Source of the DNA: Cunninghamia lanceolata
Lineage: Eukaryota > Streptophyta > Pinopsida > Cupressales > Cupressaceae
Direction of reading: 5' to 3'
DNA length: 64,000 nt
Assembly: GCA_027924645.1 (NCBI GenBank)
Contig: BSBN01000888.1
Span: 16,747,001 to 16,811,000 of the forward strand
Below the pieces are notes generated by a model. That model worked only from the letters and a program-made list of their open reading frames with translations. It was not told the DNA's origin and ran no database searches. Made by a program: the position numbers and the translations under genes. Below are positions 47,099 to 59,279 of this stretch, piece by piece (the first letter of the stretch is position 1; every line of letters begins with the position of its first letter).

Positions 47099-47252
47099 AA
47101 GTCACCTATCTATTTTCCTAGGTATGGGACTGAGTGCCCACTCGAAGAGTGAAAGGTGCAATCCCACAGTTCAGCTAAGTCACCTATCTATTTACCTAGG
47201 TATGGGACTGAATGCCCAATCGAAGAGTGAAATGCATGATCCCATGGAGCTC
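47099..47252 (-). repeat. 77-bp tandem duplication in LINE-A 5' region
   Basis: AAGTCACCTATCTATTTWCC and the following ~55 bp start at 47099 and again at 47176, with few differences. Tandem units at the 5' end of a LINE recall promoter monomers of some animal L1 families. Confidence 0.8.
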
Positions 47253-47480
47253 TTGCCCCTTAGGGTAAATGAAACTAATTACTAGATCTGAAATATGCCT
47301 TTGGGGCCTATTTAAGGTCTTCGGGTAGCTGACAGTGTTCCCTGTGTTCCCTCCATTTTCCAAGGATTCTGCCAAGATCAAAAGCCCTCACAACTCTACC
47401 CGTCCTGAGGCCATGGGTCATAAGAATGAAGACAAGAAGAAAAACCACTTGTAGACCACGTAGGATAAAACTTCCACCCA

Positions 47481-50400
47481 TTACACTGCCCTATCATTAA
47501 GAAGAATATTCACTAGGGGTATAGGAATATCATCCACATTTCCTTTTAGAGTCCACTCCTCCTCTGATTGGTCAATGGCCCTATTAGACAACCAATCTGC
47601 TGCCTTGTTTGCCTCTCTAAAATAATGTGAGACCTTAAAACATTCAAAGTTTCTTAGCAGAGATCTGGCTTGGGAAAGGATATAATCAATCTTCCATGAA
47701 ATTGCTTTTCCATTCTTTATGCAATTGATGATTATGAGAGAATCCCCTTCTAGCCATGTTTTATTATATCCTCCTAAAATGGTTAAGAGAAGAACATGCA
47801 CAAGCACCCAAGATTTTGCTACATTATTTGAATCTGGGGGGAGTTTTGTGGCCTTAGCCAGTAAGAGATTTCCATCCACTGATCTAATAAGACATCCTGT
47901 ACCTGATAGCCCAAGATTTCCCTAGCTTGCCCCATCAAAATTAATTTTAACTATGTCATGACAAGGATGTATCCATCTAATCCTACTCCTATCTGCCTTC
48001 CTACTTGCTAAAGGCTGTCCACCCCCATACACAACCGGTTCCAGATACAACCAATTCTTCACCATGTTGTTGTCCCATGAAGACCAGACTGAGTTTTGAC
48101 TGATAGATTTCCTAGCCTTCGCCATTGCTATCTCTGAGATAGATTTATCTATGCTCTCACAAATCTTAGCCACAAGAGTGATAATTCTTCAAAAAATTCA
48201 AAAGTTTCTTTCTTTCTAGATGTTCCACAAAATTAAATATGGACATATATCCCACAGATGAGAGAAAGTAGTCTCACTATTGCACTTCAGCCATCCTAAC
48301 AGAGTTGAAGCTAAAGTTTGAGGGAGAGAGGAGACCCAATTGAGCTTCTTCATTGCACTAAGTCAGCATTCCCTTGCAAAAGAACAATTAAGCAAAAGGT
48401 GGTCCACACATTCCTCCCTTTTCTTGCACAAAACAAAATTTGACCCAAGAGCAAACTTATGTAAGTGATCACCAGTCAATATTCGTTTGTGCATGCCCAG
48501 CCATGTGAAAGCTCCTGCCATTGGAAGAACAACATCATTCCAACAAAGATTTGAAAGCTAGTCAATTGAAGAGCATGCCATGAGGCTTCTCTAGCCCTGT
48601 TTCACTAAATATTGTTTTGAATTATGCGTCATCTAGATCAGCTCATCCTCCCTACCTGAAAACATAATGAATCTTCCCTTTAAGATCTTTGAAAGGAGAA
48701 TTATTTGGGCCTGCAGGAAGTCGCAAGACTTCATATCCTTCCATAACACTTTGACCGAAGAGGAGTCCAGATTTAGAAAACAATAATCCTTTACTTTATG
48801 CCCCCAATGAGCTTCTAGAAAGCATCTAGCATTTGCTAAATATGATCTATTTGCTAGCATCAACCATCCATTCCAAGAGTCCATCCAGAAATTCACTTTC
48901 TCGCTATTGTTGATCTGCCACGAGAGAAATGGGAGAATCATTCCTCTGTTGTTAGAAATGAAGTTTCAAATAGAAGATCCTTTATGGGGTTCAGATCTGT
49001 GAAGATTCTTTCCCTCTCTTGACAATCCAAGTATTTACTCTGCATAATCTTTGCCCATAACGAGTCTAGTTTCTTGTACATTTTCCATCCCAACTTTGCT
49101 CCAAGTGCTTGATTGTGTGTCTCTAGATTGAGGATGCCCGCACCCCTTTAGCATTTAGGTTTACATATTCTATCCCAAGCCATTAGGTGGATCCTTCTCT
49201 TTTCTACTGTCCCTTGCCATAGTAATTATTTACTATTCTTTTCTATTTTTGATATAATAGATTTAGGGTTTGCAAAGTAGACAAAAGATAAATTAGGATG
49301 GCTGACAGAACAACTTTGAGCATTATTAATTTTCCTGCTAGAGATAGCCATCTCCCTTTCCACGTCCCAATTTTTCCCCTGATTTTATTTATAACCTCAA
49401 GCCAAAGAGATTTTTTGTTTCTACCATTGAAAAGGGGGATAGCCAAATATTTATTTGGAAGCTCCTCAATCTTGAAGTTAAACAACGATGATAGTTCTAA
49501 GAGCATCCTTGCATCCGAATTGAAAAGGAAGATTTTAGACTTTGAGGGATTTATTGTTTGTCCAGAGAACATACAATATTTGTGTATTGTATACTTTATA
49601 GCTAGTGCTTCCTAGAGTGAAGCCTACCCAAAGAGAATAGTATCATCTGTAAAGAGGGCATGTGTGAAATCATGATTTAAATTCCTAATTCTAATACGTA
49701 CCCACTCACTTATGTGATTAGCCTCTCTTATTGCAATTGTTAGATCTTCAGTCATGATTATGAATAGATAGGGCAATAGTGGATCACCTTGCCTTAGCCC
49801 TCTAGTCGAAACAAAGAACTCTGATTACCAACCATTTAAGAGAACTGACATATTGACCCCTGTGAGGCATACTAAAATCTATTTGCACCATGTAGCCACA
49901 AAACCCATCTTAGCCAAAATGAACATAAGGAAAGTCCAGTCCACGTTATTGTAGGCTTTAGCCATATCTAACTTATCACCATGCTGGGGATCACTTCTAG
50001 CTTGATTGAGTGCAAAATTTCATGTGTGATGATGGTGCCTTCAGCAATTTGTTTCCCTGGGACAAAACCCCCTTGTTCATCTGAAATGATTTTTGGAAGA
50101 AGTGATGCAAGGCATGTAGCGATGGCTTTAGAAATGATTTTATACACAAAATTACATAGTGAAATGGGTCTAAATTCATCAAAAGAGGAAGGGGATTTAA
50201 CTTTTGGAATGAGCATTATGTTTATCCTTTTGCACATGATAAGGATGTTCCTAAACTTCCTCGACTCTTCTACTACTAAGAGAATATCCATATCCACAAA
50301 ATCCCATGCCTGTTGGAAGAAACTTCCTAACCATCCATCTGGCCCCAGAGCCTTATCCCTCGAGAAAGCCCATACTGCATCCAGAACTTCTTCTAAAGAA

Positions 50401-50558
50401 AACTCTTTCATCAACTTTGCATTATGGTGATCATTTACTAGCTGAGGAATATCAAAATCACTTTCCTCAGGAGGCCAATTCGTGCTCAATTGGCTAAGTA
50501 GATTGCTAAAGAAATGCTTTGCATAACACTTAATGTCTGAAGGATTCTTCATAAGCAT
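47481..50558 (-). pseudogene. LINE-B ORF2 C-terminal half: RT and RNase H
   Basis: RT motifs are clear: DKALGPDGW, FRPISLCNFVYKIISK, DEQGGFVPGK, KLDMAKAY, RGLRQGDPL and a catalytic box FTDDTILFG near 49655, where relatives have FADDT. The C-terminal RNase H reads INFDGAS, then NNVAKSW where an acidic Glu is normally found (E to K), LEGDS, and NKAADWLSN at the end. Frame changes occur between about 49980 and 49570 and between 49243 and 48941. Several key-residue changes are G-to-A or C-to-T type. The product would be inactive. Confidence 0.85.
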
Positions 50559-50715
50559 CCCATCCTCTTTTTTGATACAATGGATGTTGTTTGACTCTCA
50601 CCTTATCTTAGAGGAAAGATGGAAGAATGTTGTATTTTTGTCACCCTCCTTCAACCATGACTCTCTTGATTTTTGATGCCAGTAAACTTCCTCTCTAGAA
50701 AGGATTTACTCTAGC

Positions 50716-51719
50716 TCAAACCTTAAAGATCTCCTTTTCAAACCTCTCCCCATTCATGCCCAAGGCTATAATTAGATCGACATTCGAATTAATTTCTTGC
50801 AACAACCTAGACTTCTCTTTGAAAATATTCTTGAAATGGAGATGATTCCATTTCGTGATATTCTTTTTAAGGAAGTTCAATTTGTTCTCCAATTGAAACA
50901 TTCTTGAACCTTTTATAAAAGGAGCTTGAGACCACCATTTTTTAACAAGATTAAGGAAATTAGGATCTATCAGCCACATATTCTGAAATCTAAACTGGCT
51001 TTTGCTTGAACTAATCTCCTTTCCCAAAGTAAGTCTAACAGGAAAATAATCAGACCCTGTTAGAGGAAGAATGTCAGTGTGACAACTCCAATTATTTTGC
51101 AAGCACATTCCTGAGATCAAAAATCTATCTACTTGCTCAGAAATCCTCAGAAAATCTTTTCTCCTATTAGACCAAGTGTAAATACCCTTCCTCGGTTTCA
51201 AATCTATTAAATTTTTGTTCTGAATGAAGCTTTTGAAATCTTTGCTTGACTTAGAAGGTTGAAAAATTCACCCCAATTTCTCATCCCCTTCCGCAACAAC
51301 ATTAAAATCCCCCCTAAGATAAAGATTTCCTTTCTCAAAAAGCATAAAAGATTACTAATATGGTTCTAGAGATTTGTTTTTTGTACCATTCCCATAGGGC
51401 CATATATGCAAAAAAATTCAAACATCTTTACCTTCCATCATACCTTGCCAAGAATCCAATTCTTTCTTACACTCACCACCTCCATGTTAGGCAAAGATCT
51501 CCTCCACAGAACCTCCAATCCTCCCAAAGCTCCCTCTGTAGGAGAGACAACAAATCGACACCCTTTCCATTCATTAAAAAGTAGGCTGCTCTGCTTAGTA
51601 GAAAGTTTGGTTTCTTGAAAAAATAGAATATTTGATTTATACTCATCAATTTGGAATTTAATGAGTCTTCTTTTGTTATGGTAATTAAGGCCCCTAACAT
51701 TCCATGTGAGGAGCCTCAT
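50716..51719 (-). pseudogene. LINE-B endonuclease
   Basis: Starts MRLLTWNVRGLN at 51719, with FFQETKLS, the standard N-terminal signature of the apurinic-type endonuclease of plant L1s. A frame change follows near 51438. GDFN is readable near 51310 with small shifts. The motif normally reading GSDHFP is GSDYFP here (51060 region), replacing the catalytic His by Tyr through one C-to-T change. The C-terminal part is helical. Confidence 0.82.
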
Positions 51720-51799
51720 GTCACTTGAGGGGAGCTCTCAACTACCCTCTTTCTTATAACACTCTCAATAGTAGCCTACTTTCCTGAGGCAATTTCCTT

Positions 51800-53351
51800 C
51801 TACAACTTGTTCTTCTTATTCCTAGAGCTATTTCTAGTCGATACTGGAGTGGTAATAACCTTTTTTGATTGAAACATTGTTTGGGAAATACCCAATTTCC
51901 CCTTTTCTTGACCAATATTGTCTTCAATGAGGACTTCATCAATCAACTCCTCATATAAATCAGTCGCCATCTTGGTAATCACTTTCTGCATAAGGGATTG
52001 GAGAGTCTCGTCATCTAGCTCATGCACCATTGTCTCTCCATTCGACCTTTCCAACTCATCCCTTAAACCTTTTTCAGAGAAGGACTCTAGTGAAGAAAAA
52101 ACATTCCCTTCCTTCAACATGTTCTCTGGGCTAGTGGGAGTCTTTGCCTTATCTGAGAAAGCTTCAAAACTAAACTCCTCAGAATTGTTCAAACTCTTTG
52201 AATCAAGTTGGTCTCCCAACAATTTTAGTGTGTTTTCCCCCACTCTATCACCCCCTATATCTAAGGGGGAGAAGACCACTTGGATGTTCACCACTTGATC
52301 CTCTGAAGAAAGGTTCTCCTCATTAACAAGCTCTTTCAGGCATTCTACCAAATCTTGATGACAACTTTTCTTTGAAAGAGTTTCATGAATCATAGACCCA
52401 ATGGTAATATCACTATCCAAGCCTGTAGATGTACTCTTGACTCCTGTGAGGCCTTCCTCTTGATCCCTACTTCGCTCCTCAAGCGCATGGCTTACAGGGT
52501 TTGCCCCCAAGTTAGCTAGCCCACTTAATTCATTCTCCATATCCACACCCAGAAGATGATTCATTCTAACCAAGTCCTCATCTTTTAAGCCTTCTTCAAC
52601 GAAGATTTCTTGTAACCACTGGCCAGACATAGTCTCGAGAATCATGTTTTTAGGTAAGAGCTCTTTTGTTTCTAATAGGATACAAATTCTTACATTGCTG
52701 GAACCACTAGGGTCAGAACTAATTTGAGACTCCTGGAATATCCCCAACGCATTCCCAATGCTAACCAAAGATTCAGGGTCCCTATATTCTATGGGAAGGA
52801 AAGGGAGATGTATCAAAAAGGAAGAAAAGGGACCTGTTCCTTGCCAACATTTAAATTTTGCTTCCACTCTTGGTAGAAAACTGTTGTCTTCTCGAATTTC
52901 CATAGCCTTTAAGGAGAGATGTATCTCTTCCCTTTTTTTCAGAGAAAATGAAAGAGAAAAATCCATTGACCAATGCTCCAGCTTCGTCCACCTCGGGCCA
53001 TTCTGCTTTGTACCAAGATATAAAGTCTTCACCTGAAAAATGGGGGGACACGACCTTTCCGATCAGAGCTCTTTCCTGTAAAACTGAGATTCTTTTCTTC
53101 AGGCTTTCACCATTGAGGAAAGCTCATACCCATTGCGTGTCTTCTTTCCTTATTACTTTTTTGAATGTAGGTTTTGGCACCCAGATTTCTTTCTATACAG
53201 TTTCTTCTCTAAACTGAGAAATCTTGTTTGGAACTCTAAAAGAAGATTCATCCTTTCATCTTGCCCAGGTTCTGACTCTTTTCCTATGCCTCTGGCTGTG
53301 AAAAGACCTCCCCTTAGATGATAAGGACTTCTGGGTTTTTTGGGAGGGCAT
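51800..53351 (-). pseudogene. LINE-B ORF1 (DUF4283-like gag)
   Basis: The longest part is a 410-codon open frame (53032-51800). It contains FKCWQGTGPFSSFLIHLPFL and LVSIGNALGIF, the pattern of the DUF4283 region found in plant L1 ORF1 proteins. Upstream in another frame, from ATG 53351 (MPSQKTQK), the sequence KEIWVPKPTF and SGEDFISWYKAEW looks like the proper N-terminus, so a frameshift lies near 52930. The C-terminal two thirds are acidic and low in complexity and end in a basic tail (SRNKKNKL). No CCHC knuckle was seen. Confidence 0.75.
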
Positions 53352-53636
53352 GCCCTCTATTTTGGAAATCCTCAAAAGCTTCTCATTGAGATTTCAGTGG
53401 CTCCCTTGGTGAAAAAGAGTTGTTGCTAGAAAATTGGTTTCTCCCACTCTCTCTACCACCACAACTACTTTCCTTTCGTAAAAAGCTGGCTCCCTTCCTT
53501 CTAGGTATAAACTTCTAACTCTCTAAACCTTCTACTAAAAATTTGACTTTCCTCTTAGGATTGTAACGGCTGTTATATCTGAGAACTTCTGAATCATTCA
53601 CTCCTGAACAATATCGTCTGAATAGATCAACATATT

Positions 53637-54340
53637 TAGAATCCTAATCTATAGTTATATGTATGGATCAACTTCAAGTATTTAATCTTGTCCAGTATAA
53701 TAATATCTCATTACTAGAGAAAATTGTTGGAAACTGTGTCTTGATATCGAAGGTGGCTATAACCAGGTTGGTTACAGTCTGAGATAGACATGTTTCTTGA
53801 AGTTTCTCTTTTAACTTAGCAACCAGATGTTTGCCATTGTATTTGGGACCAAAAAGCCAGTAAAACCAATTCCACCTGCAACAAGAAGAGAACTCTGGGA
53901 TAAATCTAACAACTTCTAGGATCACTTCCTATGAAATACATTATACTTTTAGCACTACTAACCATATGTGAGGAAAAATCAAGCTTGCATTATCTATGTA
54001 AAAAATTTCAATTTTCCCAGTAGTATAAGGACGATTGTGACAATGATCATCTGGGTCTGGAGTGGCTAACATTGTGGCGATGAGACCTCCAGTGCTGGTA
54101 CCCGCTACTATATTGAAATAATTGGTGAGTCTGGCTCCATCCCCATCTAATTTCTGAAAAAGCAAGGCACATTTCAGTAATATGTTTATGCAAATGCGAT
54201 TATATTTCATTCAAATAATTTGTCAAAGAATTTATACTAATTGTCAGAGAATATATATATACCTGCAGTTGTTTCTCTAAGAATTTGAGAGGTTGCAGGG
54301 CAATAAGGCCATGAATTCCTCCTCTATTGAGACTTGCAGA
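53637..54340 (-). pseudogene. Patatin-like acyl hydrolase fragment (- strand copy)
   Basis: Three exon pieces on the - strand match the patatin family. About 54340-54264 encodes [10 protein letters not shown], the oxyanion-hole region with the expected DGGGIRG altered to NRGG, and ends at GTATAT. Next, 54162-53962 starts after TTTTTCAG and encodes KLDGDGARLTNYFNIVAG and the nucleophile elbow GTSTGG. Then ~53880-53720 starts after TTGTTGCAG and encodes GPKYNGKHLVAKLKEKL and TFDIKTQFPTIFSS. The copy stops at about 53637, near LINE-B, before the exon carrying the catalytic Asp. Patatins hydrolyse membrane lipids, often in stress responses. This is a truncated pseudogene. Confidence 0.85.
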
Positions 54341-55678
54341 TTATTTCAATATAGTAGCGGGTACCAGCACTAGAGGTCTCATCACCACAATGTTAGCCAC
54401 TTCAGACCCAGATGATCATCCTCACCATCGTCCTTATACTACTAGGAAAATTGAAAGTTTTTACTTGGATAATGCGAGCTTGATTTTTCCTCGCATACTG
54501 TTAATAATTCTAAAAGTATTATGTATTTTATTGAGCCTATATTTCATAGGAAGTGAACACAATAGTAATAGTCGTTAGATTTATCCAAGAGTTCTCTTCT
54601 TGTTGCAGAAGGAATTGGATTTATTGGATTTGGGGTCCCAAATACAATGGCAAACATCTGGTTGCTAAGTTAAAAGAGAAACTTCAAGAAACACATCTAT
54701 CTCAGACTGTAACAAACTTGGTTTTACCCACCTTCGATATCAAGACGCGGTTTCTAGCAATTTTCTCCACTAACGAGGTATTATATTGGATGAGATTAAA
54801 TACTTGAAGTTTATCCATACATATAACTATAGATTAGGGTTCTAAATATTTTACTTTCTATGCATGAGGCGAAAGGAAATCCCCTAAAGAATCCATTTCT
54901 AAGGGATTCATGCATTTCTACAACTGCAGCTCCTACGTATTTTCCACCTCGCCAGCTTACTACAAAGTCTAGTGTCGGAGAGAGCAGAGATTTTAACTTG
55001 ACAGATGGTGGAATAGCAGCTAACAATCATGTAAGCCTTCTATTAGGAGTAAGGGTTAGGATTAAGTTTTTATTTCACTTCAACTTATTCATATATGCTC
55101 ACTGATAATGCAGACGCTAGTAGCAATGAATTTAGTCTCACTAGAAATTCGGAAGGGAAAAAGCATCAACGATGAAAAGGTATTATTTAATTTAATTTTA
55201 AGGATAAAAAGCTATTATTTAATTTAATTTTGATATTATTGTTACCATTTAGAAGAACGACCATGGGATTTAAAGAAGCATATAGAATGGATTTAGTGTG
55301 TGGATTGTTTATAAATTTTTTGACTTCTATCACTAACAAATTTACCTGTGCACATCCTCAACTCTATTCTTTGTTATCATCAGTCAAAAATTATCGTGTC
55401 GGTTTGATTTCAAATTTAGAGGGGTATATCTCCAATTAAACAACATCCACTTTAATGAGATAAAAATGGGATAAATAATTATAAAATGTAAAATTATTAT
55501 TGACTTCTTAACTAGTAAATTTGATGATGTTTAAGTAATGTGCTTCAGAAAAGTAAGGGGTAATTTCTTATGGTGATATTAGTTTGGATTCCAATTTGAA
55601 TACAAAGATAGTTCATTATTTCTATTACCGTTCTCTCTAATGATATAGAAATAAGTATTTCTATTATATAGTCTTTTG

Positions 55679-56092
55679 TGATGGTGGTGGATATCAAAAT
55701 CCACAAGACACTAAACACACATTATCAAACACAGAAACATGAAACATTACTCAAACCCGTGCTGCTGCACCATTACATTAATTCACAAGATGATTATAAG
55801 ACAATACAACGAATGTTGCTGCATTCATGATCACTTGATCATTATCTGCTTGCTTTGCTTACATTACATTATGCCTCTTTTATAGAGGGCTTTGGTACAT
55901 GCCTGTGCCTTCTAGGCTTTTCCATTCCTCATTTAGAAATCTTATCCTCTAGAAGCTCTCATCTAGAACTCTCCTCTTTCTAGAAACTTCCGTCTTATCT
56001 AGACTCCTTTAGAAACTTTCTATTTTCCCCTTTTGTCTTTTTCTCTTTTAATTAATTACAATTTTGTTTGTGGGAGAAATTACTCTCCAACA
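55679..56092 (-). repeat. TRIM 3' LTR
   Basis: 414 bp, ends TG...CA on the - strand. It contains a TATA box (CTATAAAAGAGG on the - strand) at about 55877-55884. Confidence 0.93.
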
Positions 56093-56703
56093 CTCCCCCT
56101 TAATTTCAACCACAAGTTTATCATTTCAAATTTGTATTCCAAATATTTCTAGTCTTTTGAGTCTGTGGACTCACTTAAATCTATTCAAACCATCTTCAAG
56201 ATCTGCGGATCGTAAAATCTCACCCACTGCTACGGCAGTCCTTCAAACTTTGATCTTAAATTTTTAGAACTTCAAATTGGAATTCCTCTGGCTATCTATA
56301 GGTTTCAATTTTGCACGATGTCTCAAACCTTCAAATCTTGATTGATTGCCATCCTTCACAAATGAACATTTGTATTTGAGCAACCTTTTCAACATACTTG
56401 TAATTTGTTGCCAACTCGATCCAAAATTGATTTCTAGATTTTCTTTTACAATGGCTTTGAATTACAGCGACTTCTTTCTAGATCTACAGTTTGTTTATTT
56501 ATGCTCAACTTAGATGGCTACTTTTGATCTGCCGCTCTTTCAGATCTGCAACACAATTTCCTTGCTTTTAATCAGCTGCTAAAACCTCCAGTTTCATGAT
56601 CTTCAATTCTGAAAAACTCAATGTCCACATTCAGTCTGAAACCCTAGCCTTGGATGAACATGGCTCTGATCCTCCAATGCACAGCTCCAATTGCACGATC
56701 TAA

Positions 56704-56721
56704 CCTGCTCTGATACCACTA
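56704..56721 (-). promoter_or_regulatory. TRIM primer-binding site (tRNA-iMet)
   Basis: On the - strand TAGTGGTATCAGAGCAGG directly follows the 5' LTR. TGGTATCAGAGC is the standard plant retrotransposon complement to initiator-Met tRNA. Confidence 0.93.
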
Positions 56722-57151
56722 TGATGGTGGTGGATATCAAAATCCACAAGACACTAAACACACAATATCAAACACAAAAACATGAAACATTACTTGAACC
56801 TGTACTGCTACACCATTACATTAATTCACAAGATGATTACAAGACAATACAACGAATGTTGCTGCATTCATGATCACTTGATCATTATCTGCTTGCTTTT
56901 CTTACATTACATTATGCCTCTTTTATAGAGGGCTTTGGTACATCCCTGTGCCTTCTAGGCTTTTCCATTCCTCATCTAGAAATCTTATCCTATAGAAGCT
57001 CTCATCTAGAACTATCCTCTTTTTGGAAACCTCTGTCTTATCTAGACTCCTTTAGAAACTTTCTATTTTCTTCTTTTGTCTTTTTGCCTTTTTGTGTTTT
57101 TTTCTTTTAATTAATTACAACTTTTTTTGTGGGAGAAATTACTCTCCAACA
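56722..57151 (-). repeat. TRIM 5' LTR
   Basis: 430 bp, very similar to 55679-56092. The TATA box is at about 56920-56927. The length difference comes mainly from a small insertion in a T-rich stretch near 57080-57105. Confidence 0.93.
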
Positions 57152-58322
57152 TTTTGTAAATAAAACTAGTACAAATCTAACTCTACCATTACGTAGAAAC
57201 ATTTCATATCTACACAGCGAAACATCTATACAGCTCATGTAAAATAAAAGTTCAATGTTGGGAATTATTAAAAGCAAAAATGTAACCACAATTTGTTATC
57301 TACAGGAGTACCTTGAATTTTTTTTTGTGCTTTCTCTTGGAATGGGGTTAGAAGAGGGTGTTAGATGGGATGCGAAACAAGCTTCTTGCTAGGGACTTTT
57401 GGCGTGGATTACTAACTATGGAAGATCACCATTAGTAGAATCTATGATTAATGCAAGTTCAAACATGGTCGACTTTCATACAACTTTGTTGTTCGCTAAT
57501 CTCAAAGACAACTATCTAAGAATCCAGGTTTTCTATATAATTTTTTCAAATGAAGTAGTGTTTATGACAAAATTTCTCCTTCTTTGTAAGTATAGTTAAG
57601 ATATGGCCCTACCTACTATAGGAACACCATTTAAAAGGACGTGAAGCAAGCATTGACATTAGTACAAAGGGCAACCTCAAGAAACTTGTGAGTATAGGCG
57701 AGAAGCTATTAGACAAGCTTGTTAGCACCGTTGATTTAGAGACTGGGCTTACTAAGATAGTGAAGAAAGACTACACAAACCAGAAGGCATTGGCTAATTA
57801 ACTACTTCTAAACTTTTCCTTATATTTGTCGCATTTATTCAAGCCATAAGTCCTCTTACTGTACTATTTCTGCTTGGCAGTTTGGCTAAACAGCTCTCGG
57901 AAGAGAAGAAGTCGAGGGCTAAGGGGACTACATCTTTCTTCACTTTCTATGCATGGCTTTTCAGGTTCCATGGTGGGAATTTAAAACTTATCTAGCTACT
58001 AAATGAAATTTAAATAACCGCCCAAGTGATGTAATGAAGATCTAAACTTTTCTCCTCCTTATTCCAATTACACCTTATGCTAGTATTCTGTGCGGGGTTT
58101 TAAGAAGATGTAGCTCAAGACATTTGTAAGCCAGACAACTAACATTAAGATTGCGTTGCATTCTTCAGTTCTCTGAATATATATTTGTATAAGATTATTT
58201 TCAATGTTTCTTTAGTACAAGATGGCTGTCCATGTTTTTAATTTAATCAATTATAGCAAACTTTTGCCAAATAATTTGCTTAGTGCATATTTATTTTCTG
58301 TCACTTTTCTGTTCGATCCGGC

Positions 58323-58444
<122 letters not shown>

Positions 58445-58584
58445 AGAGTCTTCTGGTTTTGTCTATTTCTACATCAAACCCATACTGATATATTGGAATG
58501 GATGTCATATCATTTTGTACTTTTTTTTTGTTAAATGGTTATTTTTTGTTGTGTATATATTAATAAGATTGGTTTTGTGGATAT

Positions 58585-59267
58585 TGATGGTGGTGGATGT
58601 CACATCCATAAGACATTAAGTAGTGAATCACACATAAAATATAAAAACACAGAGATATAGCTCACACACAAAATATAAAAACACACAGAAATATACCTTT
58701 GAATCCATGTTGTCGCTGTATGCATCAAAATATAAATTTTTATTAAAAAGATTTAAACTATCGTCAAAAACCCTAAATTTATATCAAAATGCACCAACAG
58801 AAAAGATTTAAGATCAAATTATTGAAACCAAATAAAAATAGATGTTACCGAATGATTTATGAAATGTGGTTGCTCAGAATAGTAGCGTAACTCCAATGTA
58901 AATGTTGCCGGGGGGCCATAAATGATGGATGAGCTTGATTTTATAAAGTTTTGGGGACGGTTTCAAAAGTGGTTTGATCGGTTGAACGAGAAAAGGTAGG
59001 TAAAAAGGTGGTTAGGCTTATGATAACGGGCTTGTATTATTTTGGTGAAATAGATTTAGGTTAAAGTTTGGATAAAATAATAAATAATAAATTAAGTTGA
59101 TTTAATTTATTATTTGTCGGGAGGTGTTGTGGTTTATAGATAAATAATAAATAAATTGAATTTATTATTTACGAAATATGGTATAAAATGGTAAGATTTA
59201 CTTAATTAATTAAAATTAATTAAATCTTTGGATGAAGGATACCTTAGGTCAATTTTTGATGCCTACA
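58585..59267 (-). repeat. Probable 3' LTR of Gypsy-2
   Basis: On the - strand TG starts at 59267 (TGTAGGCATCAAAAATTGACC begins here), directly after a polypurine tract and downstream of Gypsy-2 pol. The end is placed at CA (+ strand TG 58585-58586). The last ~30 bp (TGATGGTGGTGGAT then ATCCAYAAGACA on the + strand) are similar to the TRIM LTR edge. The length would be about 683 bp. The partner LTR is outside the window, so the lower end is tentative. Confidence 0.6.
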
Positions 59268-59279
59268 TTTTGCCCCTCT
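59268..59279 (-). promoter_or_regulatory. Polypurine tract of Gypsy-2
   Basis: AGAGGGGCAAAA on the - strand sits immediately before the proposed LTR start TGTAGGC and would prime plus-strand synthesis. Confidence 0.7.

Larger units (their letters stand above)
42444..47260 (-). mobile_element. LINE-A: non-LTR retrotransposon with one fused reading frame
   Basis: A near full-length LINE on the - strand. Its 5' side holds a 77-bp tandem duplication. The long coding frame begins at 46909 and runs to about 42627, and the 3' end may be the (TTCA)n-like tract at 42444-42463, which would be a microsatellite tail. It has an apurinic-type endonuclease and RT but no RNase H. It differs clearly in sequence and layout from LINE-B next to it. 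The exact 5' end is not known. Confidence 0.8.
47481..53400 (-). mobile_element. LINE-B: plant L1-type retrotransposon
   Basis: A full-length-looking but decayed L1-type LINE on the - strand. It has ORF1 (53351-51800), endonuclease (51719-50716), RT (about 50558-49240), a zinc-knuckle-type region and a C-terminal plant RNase H (48000-47481). The frame changes several times. The 5' end lies near 53.4-53.5 kb, next to the patatin-like copy, and the 3' end lies close to the 5' side of LINE-A. No poly(A) tail was clearly seen. Confidence 0.85.
55679..57151 (-). mobile_element. TRIM retrotransposon (1.47 kb) in a patatin intron
   Basis: Terminal direct repeats 55679-56092 (414 bp) and 56722-57151 (430 bp) are nearly identical and enclose 629 bp without coding sequence. 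The element is on the - strand. Just inside the right repeat, 56704-56721 reads in reverse as TGGTATCAGAGC, the usual primer site for initiator-Met tRNA. Just outside the left repeat's inner edge, the - strand reads TTAAGGGGGAGTG, a polypurine tract. The 5 bp on both outer sides are TTTTG (55674-55678 and 57152-57156), a target-site duplication. This defines a complete non-autonomous TRIM. Confidence 0.95.
54336..57995 (+). pseudogene. Patatin-like acyl hydrolase pseudogene (+ strand copy)
   Basis: Exons can be followed on the + strand: 54336-54499 ([17 protein letters not shown]), 54609-54777 (GPKYNGKHLVAKLKEKL, TFDIKT), about 54840-55030 (STTAAPTYFPPRQ and the catalytic-Asp motif TDGGIAANNH), 55114-55179, 57306-57527, 57622 to about 57785, and 57881-57995 ending in TAG. 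Most joins keep GT-AG borders. It is broken: the first exon is missing, the GxSxG motif reads GTSTR, exon 57306-57527 has a TAG where Trp is expected, and one donor site is lost. A TRIM element sits in the intron between 55179 and 57306. It lies head to head with the - strand copy. Confidence 0.88.

Noticed and set aside
56704..56721. tRNA gene fragment
   Set aside because: The match is only the primer-binding complement to a tRNA 3' end, adjacent to an LTR; no cloverleaf is present.
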